This document shows positions 9,125-17,454 of a stretch of 34,092 nt of DNA, one piece after another. Source of the stretch: an uncultured Saccharophagus sp. (lineage in GTDB: Bacteria > Pseudomonadota > Gammaproteobacteria > Pseudomonadales > Cellvibrionaceae); NCBI GenBank assembly GCA_937920545.1, contig CAKZUG010000075.1, positions 1 through 34,092 on the forward strand, in the 5' to 3' direction. The first letter of the stretch is position 1; each line of letters opens with the position of its first letter. Below the pieces are notes generated by a model. That model saw only the letters and a list, made by a program, of their open reading frames with translations. It had not been told where the DNA came from and ran no database searches. The position numbers and the translations under genes were made by a program.

Positions 9125-9151
9125 TTTGTGCTGTAAGATTTGTACTGTAAG
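9125..9151. repeat. Direct repeat upstream of the secreted cysteine protein
   Basis: TTTGTRCTGTAAG occurs at 9125-9137 and again at 9139-9151, a 14-bp spacing and therefore not quite one and a half helical turns. It ends about 50 bp before the probable start codon at 9203 and may be an operator or chance duplication. Confidence 0.4.
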
Positions 9152-9202
9152 CTTTTACAACTTACTATTAATCTATGTTTGTCTTTCACTTATGGTGTGG
9201 TT

Positions 9203-9904
9203 ATGAAAATGTTAATAAAAAGTCTACTTGCTAGCTTGTTTTGCTTGTCGAGCCTTAGTGCCTTTGCACAACCATTGACATCAGGTGTAAAAGCTAAAGA
9301 GATTGATTATTATTTTGTTAAGCCTGACCTGCGGCGTTGTGCTGCGCCTCTTTGTGGTGGTGTGTTTGTGCAAAAGGTGAATGAGCGTTCAATGCGCTGC
9401 CCAAACGGTAAACGGCAGTTGCAGTGTTATATCAGCCATTTTGATATGAAAGAAATGGGCGGCGGCGCTTTAGATGCTGCTAAGCACTCGTCGTTTATTG
9501 TTGCGGGTGTCATAACCGCTACCCGTTCTAATGGCGAAGAGCTGGGCGACTCTCAGTGGGTGAGCGCGACACTGAGTGCTTCTCAGGTTCTTTATCGCGC
9601 TGGTAAGGCGAGTGATGTAGGAAGGTTTTGGAGTCTTAAGTCAAATTTATCGCGCTGTATAACGCAGCCCTGCTTTTATGGTGAGGCACAGCTTATAAAT
9701 GCACAGTTTAAAAGAAGCTTCTCTGATTATGATTTATCAAAGGCTGGCTTATCGCGCGTTCAGGTTGCGCAAATGAAATCTCGCCTTAAGAAAGGCGCGC
9801 CTGTTTTTACAAAGGCCATCCGACGCAGCTATAAAGGTGAGACTGGCAGGGGAATTCGCTTTGTTCCAACGGAGGTTTATTTGCCTTTAAATGACGCGCT
9901 ATAA
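9203..9904 (+). CDS. Secreted protein with two cysteine-pair motifs (hypothetical)
   Basis: A 233-residue protein with a clear Sec signal peptide (residues 1-22, cleavage after AFA). The mature part contains two related segments, RRCAAPLCGG (from about residue 36) and SRCITQPCFYG (about 150-160). Each has an R-C-x4-C core in a similar setting (a bulky hydrophobic / Lys-x-(D/N)-L context before it), which suggests an internal duplication with disulfide or metal pairs. I think it resembles a DUF6748-type domain but cannot confirm this. The frame opens at 9140, but the ATG at 9203 starts the signal peptide properly. It lies alone before the tRNA operon promoter. Function is unknown, with a periplasmic or secreted location inferred. 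Confidence 0.7.
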   Translation: MKMLIKSLLASLFCLSSLSAFAQPLTSGVKAKEIDYYFVKPDLRRCAAPLCGGVFVQKVNERSMRCPNGKRQLQCYISHFDMKEMGGGALDAAKHSSFIVAGVITATRSNGEELGDSQWVSATLSASQVLYRAGKASDVGRFWSLKSNLSRCITQPCFYGEAQLINAQFKRSFSDYDLSKAGLSRVQVAQMKSRLKKGAPVFTKAIRRSYKGETGRGIRFVPTEVYLPLNDAL

Positions 9905-9933
9905 ATTAATTGTATATTTATTGAAAATAACAC

Positions 9934-9962
9934 TTGCCAAGGTGGGGGTGCATCCCTATAAT
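9934..9962 (+). promoter_or_regulatory. Strong sigma70-type promoter for metY/rimP operon
   Basis: TTGCCA (9934-9939) and a perfect TATAAT (9957-9962) are separated by exactly 17 bp and followed by a GC-rich discriminator (GCGACGCC). That discriminator is typical of growth-rate- and ppGpp-controlled stable-RNA promoters. Transcription would begin near 9969 and run into the initiator tRNA about 95 bases downstream. Confidence 0.85.
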
Positions 9963-10064
9963 GCGACGCCTGACTTGGACGAAGTCCATAAGGATGTAAA
10001 GTTTTACAGCAGCTTTATTTAGATAAGAGACACAGGTTTATGGTTGTGTTTATGTTGTAACCGG

Positions 10065-10141
<77 letters not shown>

Positions 10142-10150
10142 ATTATTTCA

Positions 10151-10239
10151 ATGTCTAGCAGTTCATTATTCAAGTGATGCTAGGCATATATTGAATCAAG
10201 ATTGCAATTTATTTAATTGCTAATGCAGATTTTAATCTG
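10151..10239 (+). other. Structured tRNA trailer / operon leader with three hairpins
   Basis: After the tRNA the transcript can form three hairpins: ATGTCTAGCA with TGCTAGGCAT (10151-10160/10178-10187), GCAATT with AATTGC (10204-10209/10215-10220) and CAGAT with ATCTG around 10226-10239. They precede the terminator and may mark processing sites between tRNA and mRNA. The role is inferred. Confidence 0.45.
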
Positions 10240-10248
10240 TTTCGATTG

Positions 10249-10268
10249 ACCCCTTTATGGGGTTTTTT
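10249..10268 (+). terminator. Rho-independent terminator after metY
   Basis: A stem ACCCC/GGGGT (10249-10253 with 10259-10263) with a 5-base loop is followed by six T. It should end most tRNA transcripts or act as an attenuator, leaving read-through or a second promoter to supply rimP-nusA-infB. The 235 bases up to the rimP ATG hold no promoter that I find convincing. Confidence 0.75.
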
Positions 10269-10504
10269 CATATCTGAATGTTAGAAATTTACTCTTTTTG
10301 TTTGTAATATTGCATCAGGTATATACCGCTTGATAAAGCAGTAATGTCATCCCCCTTGTCGAGTGAAATAGATTAAGCATTAAATGGGCCGTGTGCCCAT
10401 TTTTTATATAAGCGTTTGCCGCGATTGTAGTTAATAATGCAGCGGGTGGCGTTATTAGCGGTGCGATGAGTGACGGCACCAAAAACGCAACAAAGAGAAC
10501 ATGT

Positions 10505-10960
10505 ATGTCAGTTAAAGAAAGTAAGTTAAAAACATTGCTTGCCGATATCATTACTTCATTAGGTTTGGAGTTTTGGGGTTTGGAGTTAAAGCAGCAAGGT
10601 AAAGATACCGTTTTACGTATTTATATCGAAAATAAAGACGGTGTTAGTGTCGATGACTGCGCCAATGTTAGTCGTCAAGCAAGCAGTGTTTTAGATGTTG
10701 AAGATCCAATAGCTAGCGAATATACCCTAGAGGTATCGTCGCCCGGTATGGATAGGCCGCTTTTTACACTTGATCAGTTTAAACAGCATGTTGGCGAGAA
10801 CGTTACTGTTAAATTACGCGTCGCCTTTGATGGTCGTAGAAAGTTTTCTGGCCGCTTAAATGCCATAGAAGATGACGATATTGTTGTGCAAATAGATGCA
10901 GAGGAGTACTTGCTACCCTTTGATACTGTAGATAAAGCCAACGTCGTCCCCAAATTTTAA
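10505..10960 (+). CDS. rimP: Ribosome maturation factor RimP
   Basis: Cytoplasmic 30S assembly factor. The 151 residues match the usual length (about 150). The N-terminal domain has the VLRIYIENKDGVSVDDC segment and the core has YTLEVSSPGMDRPL (about residues 79-92), the family signature. The C-terminal SH3-like domain covers roughly 95-151. An upstream in-frame ATG at 10466 exists. I chose the ATG at 10505 because an AAAGAGAA ribosome site precedes it and the alternative adds 13 residues with no family match. First protein gene of the operon, before nusA. Confidence 0.95.
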   Translation: MSVKESKLKTLLADIITSLGLEFWGLELKQQGKDTVLRIYIENKDGVSVDDCANVSRQASSVLDVEDPIASEYTLEVSSPGMDRPLFTLDQFKQHVGENVTVKLRVAFDGRRKFSGRLNAIEDDDIVVQIDAEEYLLPFDTVDKANVVPKF

Positions 10961-11016
10961 GTACAAATAAACAGGTAATGTTATTTCCCAACAATAGGGA
11001 TATATAGAGGCAATAA

Positions 11017-12489
11017 ATGAAAAAAGAAATTTTGCTCGTAGCGGAAGCAGTATCCAACGAAAAAGGCGTGGATCAAGAAATTATCTTTGAAGCACTCGAG
11101 TTGGCATTGGCGACAGCCACCAAAAAGCGTTACGATGAAGAATCAAATATTACGGTAAGTATTAACCGTGCAGACGGTAATTATACTACTTTACGTAAGT
11201 GGTCAGTCGTTAGCGATGACGAGATGGCCGAGCTAGGTACACAGTTCACAACAGAAGAAGCCATCGAAAAAGATCCTACACTTGTGCCTGGCGACAGCTA
11301 TGAAGAAGTTGTAGAAAATGTCGAATTTGGTCGTATTGCTGCACAAACAGCTAAGCAAGTTATTGTACAGAAGGTTCGTGAAGCTGAGCGCGCTAAAGTG
11401 GTTGCTCAGTTTAAAGACCGTGTTGGTGAACTTGTTTCTGGTTCTGTCAAAAAAGTGACGCGTGATAATATCATTGTTGATTTAGGTAATAACGCTGAAG
11501 GTTTACTGCCAAGAGAGGAGCTCGTTGGTCGTGAAGTCTTTCGTATGAATGATCGCGTCCGCGCTGTATTGCATGATGTACGTCCTGAATCACGTGGCCC
11601 GCAGTTATTTTTAAGCCGCGCTTGCCCAGAAATGATTGTCGAATTATTCAAAATTGAAGTGCCCGAAATTGCGGAGCAAGTGATTGACTTAAAAGCGGCA
11701 GCACGTGACCCTGGTTCGCGCGCTAAAATTGCCGTTTCGACGAATGATGGTCGTATTGATCCTGTTGGCGCATGTGTTGGTATGCGTGGATCACGAGTAC
11801 AAGCTGTCTCAAATGAATTGGGTAACGAGCGTATTGATATTATCCTTTGGGATGATAACCCGCCGCAATTTGTTATTAATGCCATGGCGCCTGCTGAAAT
11901 CGAATCTATCGTTGTTGACGAAGAAAAAGGCTCAATGGATGTGGCTGTTAATGAAGAAAATTTAGCCCAATCTATTGGCCGCGGCGGTCAAAATGTTCGC
12001 CTTGCGTCTGAGTTAACCAAGTGGGATATCAACGTGATGAGCGTTGAGCAGTGGCAAGAAAAGCAAACTAAAGAAGCCGATACAGTTAGAGATACCTTTA
12101 TCAAAGCGCTAGATGTTGATGAAGATACAGCCGATTTTTTAATCGAAGAAGGTTTTGCATCACTAGAAGAAGTGGCGTACGTGCCATTAGAAGAGTTCTT
12201 GGCTATCGAAGGTTTCGATCAAGAAACGGCCGAAGAACTGCGTAACCGTGCGAAAGACGCATTATTAACGCAGGCTTTAGCGGGTGAAGAAAAGCATCAG
12301 CCTGCTGATGACTTGTTAAATATGGAAGGTATGGACAATACACTTGCACACGCTCTTGCTGCACAGGGTGTGGTCACAATGGAAGATTTAGCCGAGCAGT
12401 CAATTGACGAGCTAATGGTTGTTGATGAGATGGATGAAGAAAGAGCCGCAGCGTTAATTATGAAAGCGCGTGAGCCTTGGTTTGAATAA
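11017..12489 (+). CDS. nusA: Transcription termination/antitermination factor NusA
   Basis: RNA-polymerase-binding elongation factor that modulates pausing, termination and rRNA antitermination. 490 residues (E. coli 495). Order: N-terminal RNAP-binding domain (1-125), S1 domain (about 132-198, with [19 protein letters not shown]), KH1 (about 230-275, [15 protein letters not shown]) and KH2 (about 300-345, [14 protein letters not shown]). Two helix-hairpin-helix acidic repeats follow in the last 130 residues, as in gammaproteobacterial NusA. The ribosome site is AGAGGC. It is 56 bp after rimP and upstream of infB. Confidence 0.98.
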   Translation: MKKEILLVAEAVSNEKGVDQEIIFEALELALATATKKRYDEESNITVSINRADGNYTTLRKWSVVSDDEMAELGTQFTTEEAIEKDPTLVPGDSYEEVVENVEFGRIAAQTAKQVIVQKVREAERAKVVAQFKDRVGELVSGSVKKVTRDNIIVDLGNNAEGLLPREELVGREVFRMNDRVRAVLHDVRPESRGPQLFLSRACPEMIVELFKIEVPEIAEQVIDLKAAARDPGSRAKIAVSTNDGRIDPVGACVGMRGSRVQAVSNELGNERIDIILWDDNPPQFVINAMAPAEIESIVVDEEKGSMDVAVNEENLAQSIGRGGQNVRLASELTKWDINVMSVEQWQEKQTKEADTVRDTFIKALDVDEDTADFLIEEGFASLEEVAYVPLEEFLAIEGFDQETAEELRNRAKDALLTQALAGEEKHQPADDLLNMEGMDNTLAHALAAQGVVTMEDLAEQSIDELMVVDEMDEERAAALIMKAREPWFE

Positions 12490-12545
12490 TCTCATCATTG
12501 TGAATAAAACGGGTAATAACCCCGTGCAGTAAACGTAAAAGTGAT

Positions 12546-12567
12546 GCTGGCAGCCTTTGTTGCCAGC
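12546..12567 (+). other. Intercistronic hairpin between nusA and infB
   Basis: GCTGGCA (12546-12552) pairs with TGCCAGC (12561-12567) in the 115-bp gap. No T run follows, so it is not a terminator. It may be an RNase processing or stability element. Confidence 0.4.
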
Positions 12568-12604
12568 AAAATACACATAGAATATATTAGGATTTAAATT
12601 ATTT

Positions 12605-15445
12605 ATGGCTGAAGTAACTGTTAGTGAACTTGCCAAGTCAGTAGGCGCACCTGTAGAGAGAATTCTTACTCAAATGCAGCAAGCGGGTCTTAAACATACT
12701 ACCGCAGACGACCTTGTATCCGACGACGAAAAACAAAAGCTACTTGTTTTTTTGAAGGCGAGTCACGGCGAAACGGCAGAGGCCTCTCCCAAAAAAATCA
12801 CCTTAAAACGTAAAACTACCACAACCCTAAAAACAGGTTCGGGTAGTTCGCGTAAAACGGTTAACGTAGAAGTAAGAAAAAAACGAACTTACGTTAAACG
12901 TGACGAAACATCTGCAGACGCGGAAGAAACGGTAGCCTCTGATGCATTAGGGACAGCATCTGTCGAGCCGACTCTCGTTGAAACACCTGACGTGGCTGAG
13001 CCTGTGGCGCAAGAGCCTGAAGCTGAGCCGGCGCCAGAAGTTAAAGATGAGCCGATTGCTGAAATCGTTGAAAAAGCCGAAGAGCCTAAAAAAGAAGATA
13101 AAGCCTCTGAGCCTGTTGTTGAAACGGCGACAGAAAGTCAGCCAGAAGCGCCGGTTGAAGAAGCACCTAAGCCGAAGCCAACACAAATTCGCACATCATT
13201 TGTTGATGATGTTGAAGAGATGCGTATTCGTGCTGCACAAAAACGTAAAAACGCTGAAGCTGAGCGTATTGCTGCATCGGCTGCCGCCAAAAAAGAAAAA
13301 GAAGACGCCGCTGCCGCTAAAAAAGAAGCAGCAGAGGCTAAGCCTGCACAAGCAGCGGCCGCTAAAGCTGCTCCCAAAGCCGCGCCTAAAACTGAAAAAC
13401 CTGCTAAGCCATCACTTGATACGTTAAAGAAAGCGCCGCGAGATGCTGATAAAGCGTTCGAAGATGATGATAAAAAGCATAATAAGCGTGCAGGCAAAGC
13501 CGTTAAAAAGACAGCTGGGCCTAAAAAAGTCGCGTCAGCACTTGATTATGTTGAAGATAAAACGGAGATTGACGAAGTCATCCGTGTGCCTAAATCTAAA
13601 AAATTAGGTAGCGGTAAAAAAGGCTCGCGTCCAGTCATCAAAAAATCATCGAATAAGCATGGATTTAAAAAGCCAACTGAAAAAATCATTTACGAAGTCG
13701 CGATTAGCGAAACAATTATTGTTTCTGATCTTGCGCAGCAAATGAATGTTAAAGCCGGTGAAGTCATCAAATCATTGATGAAAATGGGCACCATGAGCAC
13801 AATGAATCAAGCGATTGACCAAGAAACAGCGCAGTTAGTTGTGGAAGAGTTGGGTCATAAATTCCGCTTGGTAAGCAAAGATGAAATTGAGAACAAGTTA
13901 AAAGCCACTGTTGCGACTAAAACTGAGGGCGGTAAAGAGATTGACCGTGCACCTATTATTACGGTTATGGGTCACGTCGATCACGGTAAAACATCGTTGC
14001 TCGACTATATTCGTGAAGCTAAAGTCGCCTCTGGCGAAGCCGGTGGTATTACACAGCATATTGGTGCATACCGCGTACAAACAGGGCATGGCGAATTAAC
14101 CTTCTTAGATACACCGGGTCACGCGGCCTTTACGGCTATGCGTGCACGTGGTGCGCAAGCAACAGACGTTATTATTTTGGTTGTGGCTGCGGATGATGGC
14201 GTTATGCCTCAAACCGAAGAAGCGGTACAGCATGCTAAGGCTGCTGGCGTGCCAATGGTTGTCGCCATTAACAAGATGGACAAGGAAGCGGCTGATCCTG
14301 ATCGTGTTAAAAACGAACTATCAGCAAAAGACGTGATCCCTGAAGACTGGGGCGGCGATACGCAGTTTATTCCTGTTTCTGCGCACACTGGTGAAGGTAT
14401 TGATGATCTTCTTGAAGCGGTTGCTTTACAGTCTGAACTGCTCGAGCTTAAAGCGTTAACTGAAGTGCCTGCAAAAGGCGTAGTGATCGAATCTCGTATG
14501 GATAAAGGCCGTGGTGTTGTAGCAACCGTGCTTGTTCAAGACGGTAATTTACATGCGGGTAATATTATACTTGCTGGCCAAAGCTTTGGCCGTGTACGTG
14601 CTATGACTAACGAGCTAGGCAAGAGTGTGCGCGATGCAGGTCCATCAACCCCTGTCGAGATTCTTGGTCTAGATGCAACACCTAACGCAGGTGATGAATT
14701 CTTGGTTGTGCCCGACGAACGTAAAGCACGTGAGGTTTCTGAATTTAGAGCCGAGAGAGAGCGCCAAGAAAAATTACAGCGTCAGCAAGCAGCCAAACTT
14801 GAAAATATGTTTGCTGGTATTGGCGAAAACGAAGTGAAAACGCTATCTGTTGTCCTCAAAACGGATGTGCGTGGCTCGCTAGAAGCGATCCAAGCTGCGC
14901 TGTTAGATATGGGTAACGATGAAGTACAAGTTAATATTGTAGGCGGCGGCGTAGGTGGTATTACCGGTAACGATGTCAACTTAGCCTTAACAACAGGTGC
15001 GATTGTGCTTGGTTTTAATGTGCGTGCAGATACTACAGCGCGTAAAGTGGCAGAGTCTGAATCTATTGAGATTCGCTATTACAGTATTATTTATCAACTT
15101 ATTGATGAAGTGAAATCAGCACTTTCAGGTATGCTTGATCCAGAGCGTATCGAAGAAATTGTAGGTATTGCAGAAGTGCGTGATACGTTCCGTTCGCCTA
15201 AGTTTGGCCAGGTGGCTGGCTGTATGGTGACAGAAGGATCGGTTTACCGTAACAAGCCCATCCGCGTATTACGCGATAACGTGGTTATTTTTGAAGGTGA
15301 GCTTGAGTCATTACGCCGCTTTAAAGACGACGTAAGCGATGTACGTAACGGCATGGAATGTGGTATTGGTGTGAAAAACTACGACGTTAAAGTCGGTGAT
15401 CAGATCGAAGTCTTTGAAGTTAAAGAAGTCGCTCGCGAACTATAG
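12605..15445 (+). CDS. infB: Translation initiation factor IF-2
   Basis: GTPase that brings fMet-tRNA to the 30S P site. 946 residues (E. coli 890). The N-terminal IF2_N module (1-55) is followed by a long Ala/Lys/Glu-rich charged region (about 60-350) and a second IF2_N-like module (about 360-425). The G domain has GHVDHGKT (G1, near 456-463), DTPGH (G3) and NKMD (G4). Domains II, III and IV follow, ending in the initiator-tRNA-binding C2 domain ([17 protein letters not shown]). The low-complexity linker explains the extra length. An AGGA site lies about 12 bases before the ATG. It sits 9 bp before rbfA. Confidence 0.98.
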   Translation: MAEVTVSELAKSVGAPVERILTQMQQAGLKHTTADDLVSDDEKQKLLVFLKASHGETAEASPKKITLKRKTTTTLKTGSGSSRKTVNVEVRKKRTYVKRDETSADAEETVASDALGTASVEPTLVETPDVAEPVAQEPEAEPAPEVKDEPIAEIVEKAEEPKKEDKASEPVVETATESQPEAPVEEAPKPKPTQIRTSFVDDVEEMRIRAAQKRKNAEAERIAASAAAKKEKEDAAAAKKEAAEAKPAQAAAAKAAPKAAPKTEKPAKPSLDTLKKAPRDADKAFEDDDKKHNKRAGKAVKKTAGPKKVASALDYVEDKTEIDEVIRVPKSKKLGSGKKGSRPVIKKSSNKHGFKKPTEKIIYEVAISETIIVSDLAQQMNVKAGEVIKSLMKMGTMSTMNQAIDQETAQLVVEELGHKFRLVSKDEIENKLKATVATKTEGGKEIDRAPIITVMGHVDHGKTSLLDYIREAKVASGEAGGITQHIGAYRVQTGHGELTFLDTPGHAAFTAMRARGAQATDVIILVVAADDGVMPQTEEAVQHAKAAGVPMVVAINKMDKEAADPDRVKNELSAKDVIPEDWGGDTQFIPVSAHTGEGIDDLLEAVALQSELLELKALTEVPAKGVVIESRMDKGRGVVATVLVQDGNLHAGNIILAGQSFGRVRAMTNELGKSVRDAGPSTPVEILGLDATPNAGDEFLVVPDERKAREVSEFRAERERQEKLQRQQAAKLENMFAGIGENEVKTLSVVLKTDVRGSLEAIQAALLDMGNDEVQVNIVGGGVGGITGNDVNLALTTGAIVLGFNVRADTTARKVAESESIEIRYYSIIYQLIDEVKSALSGMLDPERIEEIVGIAEVRDTFRSPKFGQVAGCMVTEGSVYRNKPIRVLRDNVVIFEGELESLRRFKDDVSDVRNGMECGIGVKNYDVKVGDQIEVFEVKEVAREL

Positions 15446-15454
15446 GTTACCAAC

Positions 15455-15853
15455 ATGGCAAGAGAGTTTTTTAGATCAGATAGAATCGCCGACGCCATAC
15501 TGCGTAGGCTGGCTGTGGCGATTCGCTCAGAAATTCGTGACCCGCGTATAGGTCTTGTTAATATCAACTCTGTTGATGTGACGCGCGATCTGTCTATTGC
15601 TAAGGTGTATATCACCTTGGTGGGCGCGGATGACGAAGATGACAATAAAGAAGCCGCTAAGATTCTTAACAACGCGGCCAGCTTCCTACGCAATATTATT
15701 GCGAAAGAGCTGACTATGCGATCTGTACCGCGTTTATCTTTCTTCTATGATAGGACTGCAGTGCAAGGTCAAATGATGTCAACGCTTATCAAAAAAGCGG
15801 TGGCAGAAGATACCGCTAAATCAGGTAATACGCCTGATGGCGATCAAGACTAG
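15455..15853 (+). CDS. rbfA: Ribosome-binding factor A
   Basis: Small 30S maturation factor (132 residues) with a KH-like fold that binds 16S rRNA helix 1 and is needed for cold growth. Family features are the opening AREFFRSDRIADAILRRLA, the IRDPRIGLVNINSVDVTRDLS segment (about 28-46) with the conserved DPR..L..V..V..S pattern, and a conserved LRSVPRLSF-like strand (here MRSVPRLSFFYD). The tail is acidic. It starts 9 bp after infB and ends 18 bp before truB, so it is tightly operonic. Confidence 0.96.
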   Translation: MAREFFRSDRIADAILRRLAVAIRSEIRDPRIGLVNINSVDVTRDLSIAKVYITLVGADDEDDNKEAAKILNNAASFLRNIIAKELTMRSVPRLSFFYDRTAVQGQMMSTLIKKAVAEDTAKSGNTPDGDQD

Positions 15854-15871
15854 CCCTAAGGTTATATAGAT

Positions 15872-16813
15872 ATGGGCAGACGACGTAATTACGGACGACC
15901 AATAAACGGGATTATCGTATTAGATAAGCCCGCTGGCGTCACTTCTAATGGTTTATTGCAGCAAGTCAAACGCACTTTTTTTGCTAATAAGGCTGGCCAC
16001 ACAGGCAGTTTAGATCCGTTAGCGACAGGTGTATTACCCATTTGTTTGGGTGAGGCTACAAAGTTTTCACAATATTTGTTAGATTCAGATAAAGGCTATA
16101 ACAGCACATTTGTTTTAGGTGCTCAAACAGATACTGCCGATGCCGATGGCGAGATACAAGCCACACAAGACGCATCACATATCACCAAAAAAGATGTCGA
16201 AAAAGCGTTGGCTCAGTACCGTGGCGATATTATGCAGGTGCCGCCTATGTATAGCGCACTTAAGCACAATGGTCAGCCTTTGTATAAGTTAGCGCGTAAA
16301 GGCGTTGAGGTAGAAATTAAGCCTCGTGCCGTGACCATCTTTGAGTTTGAATTACTCGATTTTAGGCCCGGTAAACTAGCCGAGGTCGATGTCAAAGTCC
16401 TTTGCTCAAAAGGGACATATATTCGTAGTTTGGCGGTCGATATTGGTCATGATTTAAATGTAGGCGGTCATGTGAGTGTGCTCAGGCGTACGCAAGCGGG
16501 TGCATTTACATTGGAACATGCACATACCGTTGAATCGTTAGAAGAAGAGCGCGGTGAGCAGTTGGCAAATGTATTAGATTATCACTTGATGCCGATGGAT
16601 AAAGCCATCGATGATTTACCTAAACTCGATTTAGACGACAGCAGTGCCCATTATTTTATGCAAGGGCAAGCTGTAATGGACGGTAGGGTCTACCGTTTAG
16701 GCGATGAAGGTGATACGATTCGCGTGTTTAATGAACAAGGCCAGTTTTATGGTATTGGCACCATTACCGACGAAGGTACAGTGGCACCAAAAAGACTGGT
16801 GAATTACACATAA
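15872..16813 (+). CDS. truB: tRNA pseudouridine(55) synthase TruB
   Basis: Makes pseudouridine at position 55 in the T loop of tRNAs. 313 residues (E. coli 314). The catalytic Asp lies in GSLDPLATG (about residues 46-54), the N-terminal motif is GIIVLDKPAGVTS, and a KGTYIRSLA motif (about 183-191) is present. A C-terminal extension (about 250-313) resembles the TruB/PUA-like region. The ribosome site is TAAGG before the ATG. It follows rbfA by 18 bp, with 134 bp to rpsO. Confidence 0.97.
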   Translation: MGRRRNYGRPINGIIVLDKPAGVTSNGLLQQVKRTFFANKAGHTGSLDPLATGVLPICLGEATKFSQYLLDSDKGYNSTFVLGAQTDTADADGEIQATQDASHITKKDVEKALAQYRGDIMQVPPMYSALKHNGQPLYKLARKGVEVEIKPRAVTIFEFELLDFRPGKLAEVDVKVLCSKGTYIRSLAVDIGHDLNVGGHVSVLRRTQAGAFTLEHAHTVESLEEERGEQLANVLDYHLMPMDKAIDDLPKLDLDDSSAHYFMQGQAVMDGRVYRLGDEGDTIRVFNEQGQFYGIGTITDEGTVAPKRLVNYT

Positions 16814-16853
16814 AGCGTAAGCTTATGTAGGTTTGGTGTTAACGCCATACCGC

Positions 16854-16912
16854 ATGACCTGACTGTAAATATGCGCGGTCAGGCCATATTTAATCGTGCT
16901 GTGATAACAGCA
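16854..16912 (+). promoter_or_regulatory. Candidate structured leader of rpsO
   Basis: Two hairpins precede rpsO. The first is CCTGAC with GTCAGG (16858-16863/16878-16883, extendable by ATG/CAT across a mismatch). The second is TGCTGT with ACAGCA (16897-16902/16907-16912) with a GATA loop. In E. coli S15 represses its own mRNA through a leader pseudoknot. An analogous role here is inferred and unproven. Confidence 0.35.
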
Positions 16913-16947
16913 TGTTCGCATGTTAATTAAAATATAAGGGTTTTCCC

Positions 16948-17217
16948 ATGGCACTAAGTGCATCAGAAAAATCAGCAATTGTTAAAGAATACCAAACTGC
17001 CGAAGGCGACACAGGTTCACCTGAAGTACAAGTGGCTCTTTTAACAAGCAACATCAACAAGTTGCAAGGTCATTTCTCTAGCCATAAGCAAGATCACCAT
17101 TCGCGTAGAGGCTTGATTCGCATGGTAAACCAACGTCGTAAGCTGTTGGATTATTTGAAAAGCAAAAATGTTGAACGCTATGCAAGCTTGATCCAACGTT
17201 TGGGTCTACGCCGCTAG
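16948..17217 (+). CDS. rpsO: 30S ribosomal protein S15
   Basis: 89 residues, exactly the usual length. Primary 16S-binding protein of the 30S platform. It carries the family motif [20 protein letters not shown] (about residues 22-41), the [21 protein letters not shown] stretch (about 50-70) and the C-terminal [14 protein letters not shown] strong AAGGG ribosome site precedes the ATG. A terminator follows immediately, and pnp lies downstream as in E. coli. Confidence 0.98.
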   Translation: MALSASEKSAIVKEYQTAEGDTGSPEVQVALLTSNINKLQGHFSSHKQDHHSRRGLIRMVNQRRKLLDYLKSKNVERYASLIQRLGLRR

Positions 17218-17222
17218 GCAAC

Positions 17223-17255
17223 AATGCCCGCTTTATGCGGGCATTTTTATTTTTA
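17223..17255 (+). terminator. Rho-independent terminator of rpsO
   Basis: A 9-bp stem AATGCCCGC/GCGGGCATT (17223-17231 with 17237-17245) has a TTTAT loop and is followed by TTTATTTTT. It terminates most rpsO transcripts. Partial read-through into pnp occurs at the equivalent site in E. coli. Confidence 0.88.
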
Positions 17256-17299
17256 CGTTACTTGTAAAGCTGCTTAATAGAACTAACAAGAGCGTAGAA

Positions 17300-17436
17300 T
17301 ATTTAAGCACATTGCAAAATCGGCAATTAGCGCTTAAATACAGGTGAGCCTTTAAAAGGCGCACCACTCATTGTGTGCAATAGGTGCATACAATGTTATT
17401 TATATATAAAGAAAAAAAAGTGCAATGGGGCACTTT
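17300..17436 (+). promoter_or_regulatory. Multi-hairpin pnp leader (candidate RNase III / PNPase autoregulatory region)
   Basis: Four hairpins lie in the pnp leader. A: 17300-17308 with 17332-17340, plus an inner ATTGC/GCAAT. B: GGTG-GCCTT with AAGGC-CACC, 17343-17365. C: an 11-bp stem with one G-U pair, 17369-17379 with 17385-17395. D: AAAGTGC/GCACTTT, 17417-17423 with 17430-17436, just before the ribosome site. In E. coli, RNase III cleaves such a leader and PNPase then represses its own mRNA. Similar control here is inferred from position and structure. Confidence 0.6.
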
Positions 17437-17454
17437 ACAAAAAAGGATAAAAAA

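Noticed and set aside
10379-10384. Separate promoter for rimP (TTGTCG-17-ATTAAA)
   Set aside because: Only three of six -10 bases match, which is too weak to call.
11406-11885. 159-residue frame antisense to nusA
   Set aside because: Shadow frame with no recognisable domain or ribosome site.
12978-13427. Lys/Leu-rich frame inside infB
   Set aside because: Out-of-frame reading of the charged IF-2 linker. The in-frame protein is clearly IF-2.
17425-17454. ATG at 17425 as pnp start
   Set aside because: It is within a hairpin loop without a ribosome site, and the ten extra residues are not conserved. GTG 17455 fits better.
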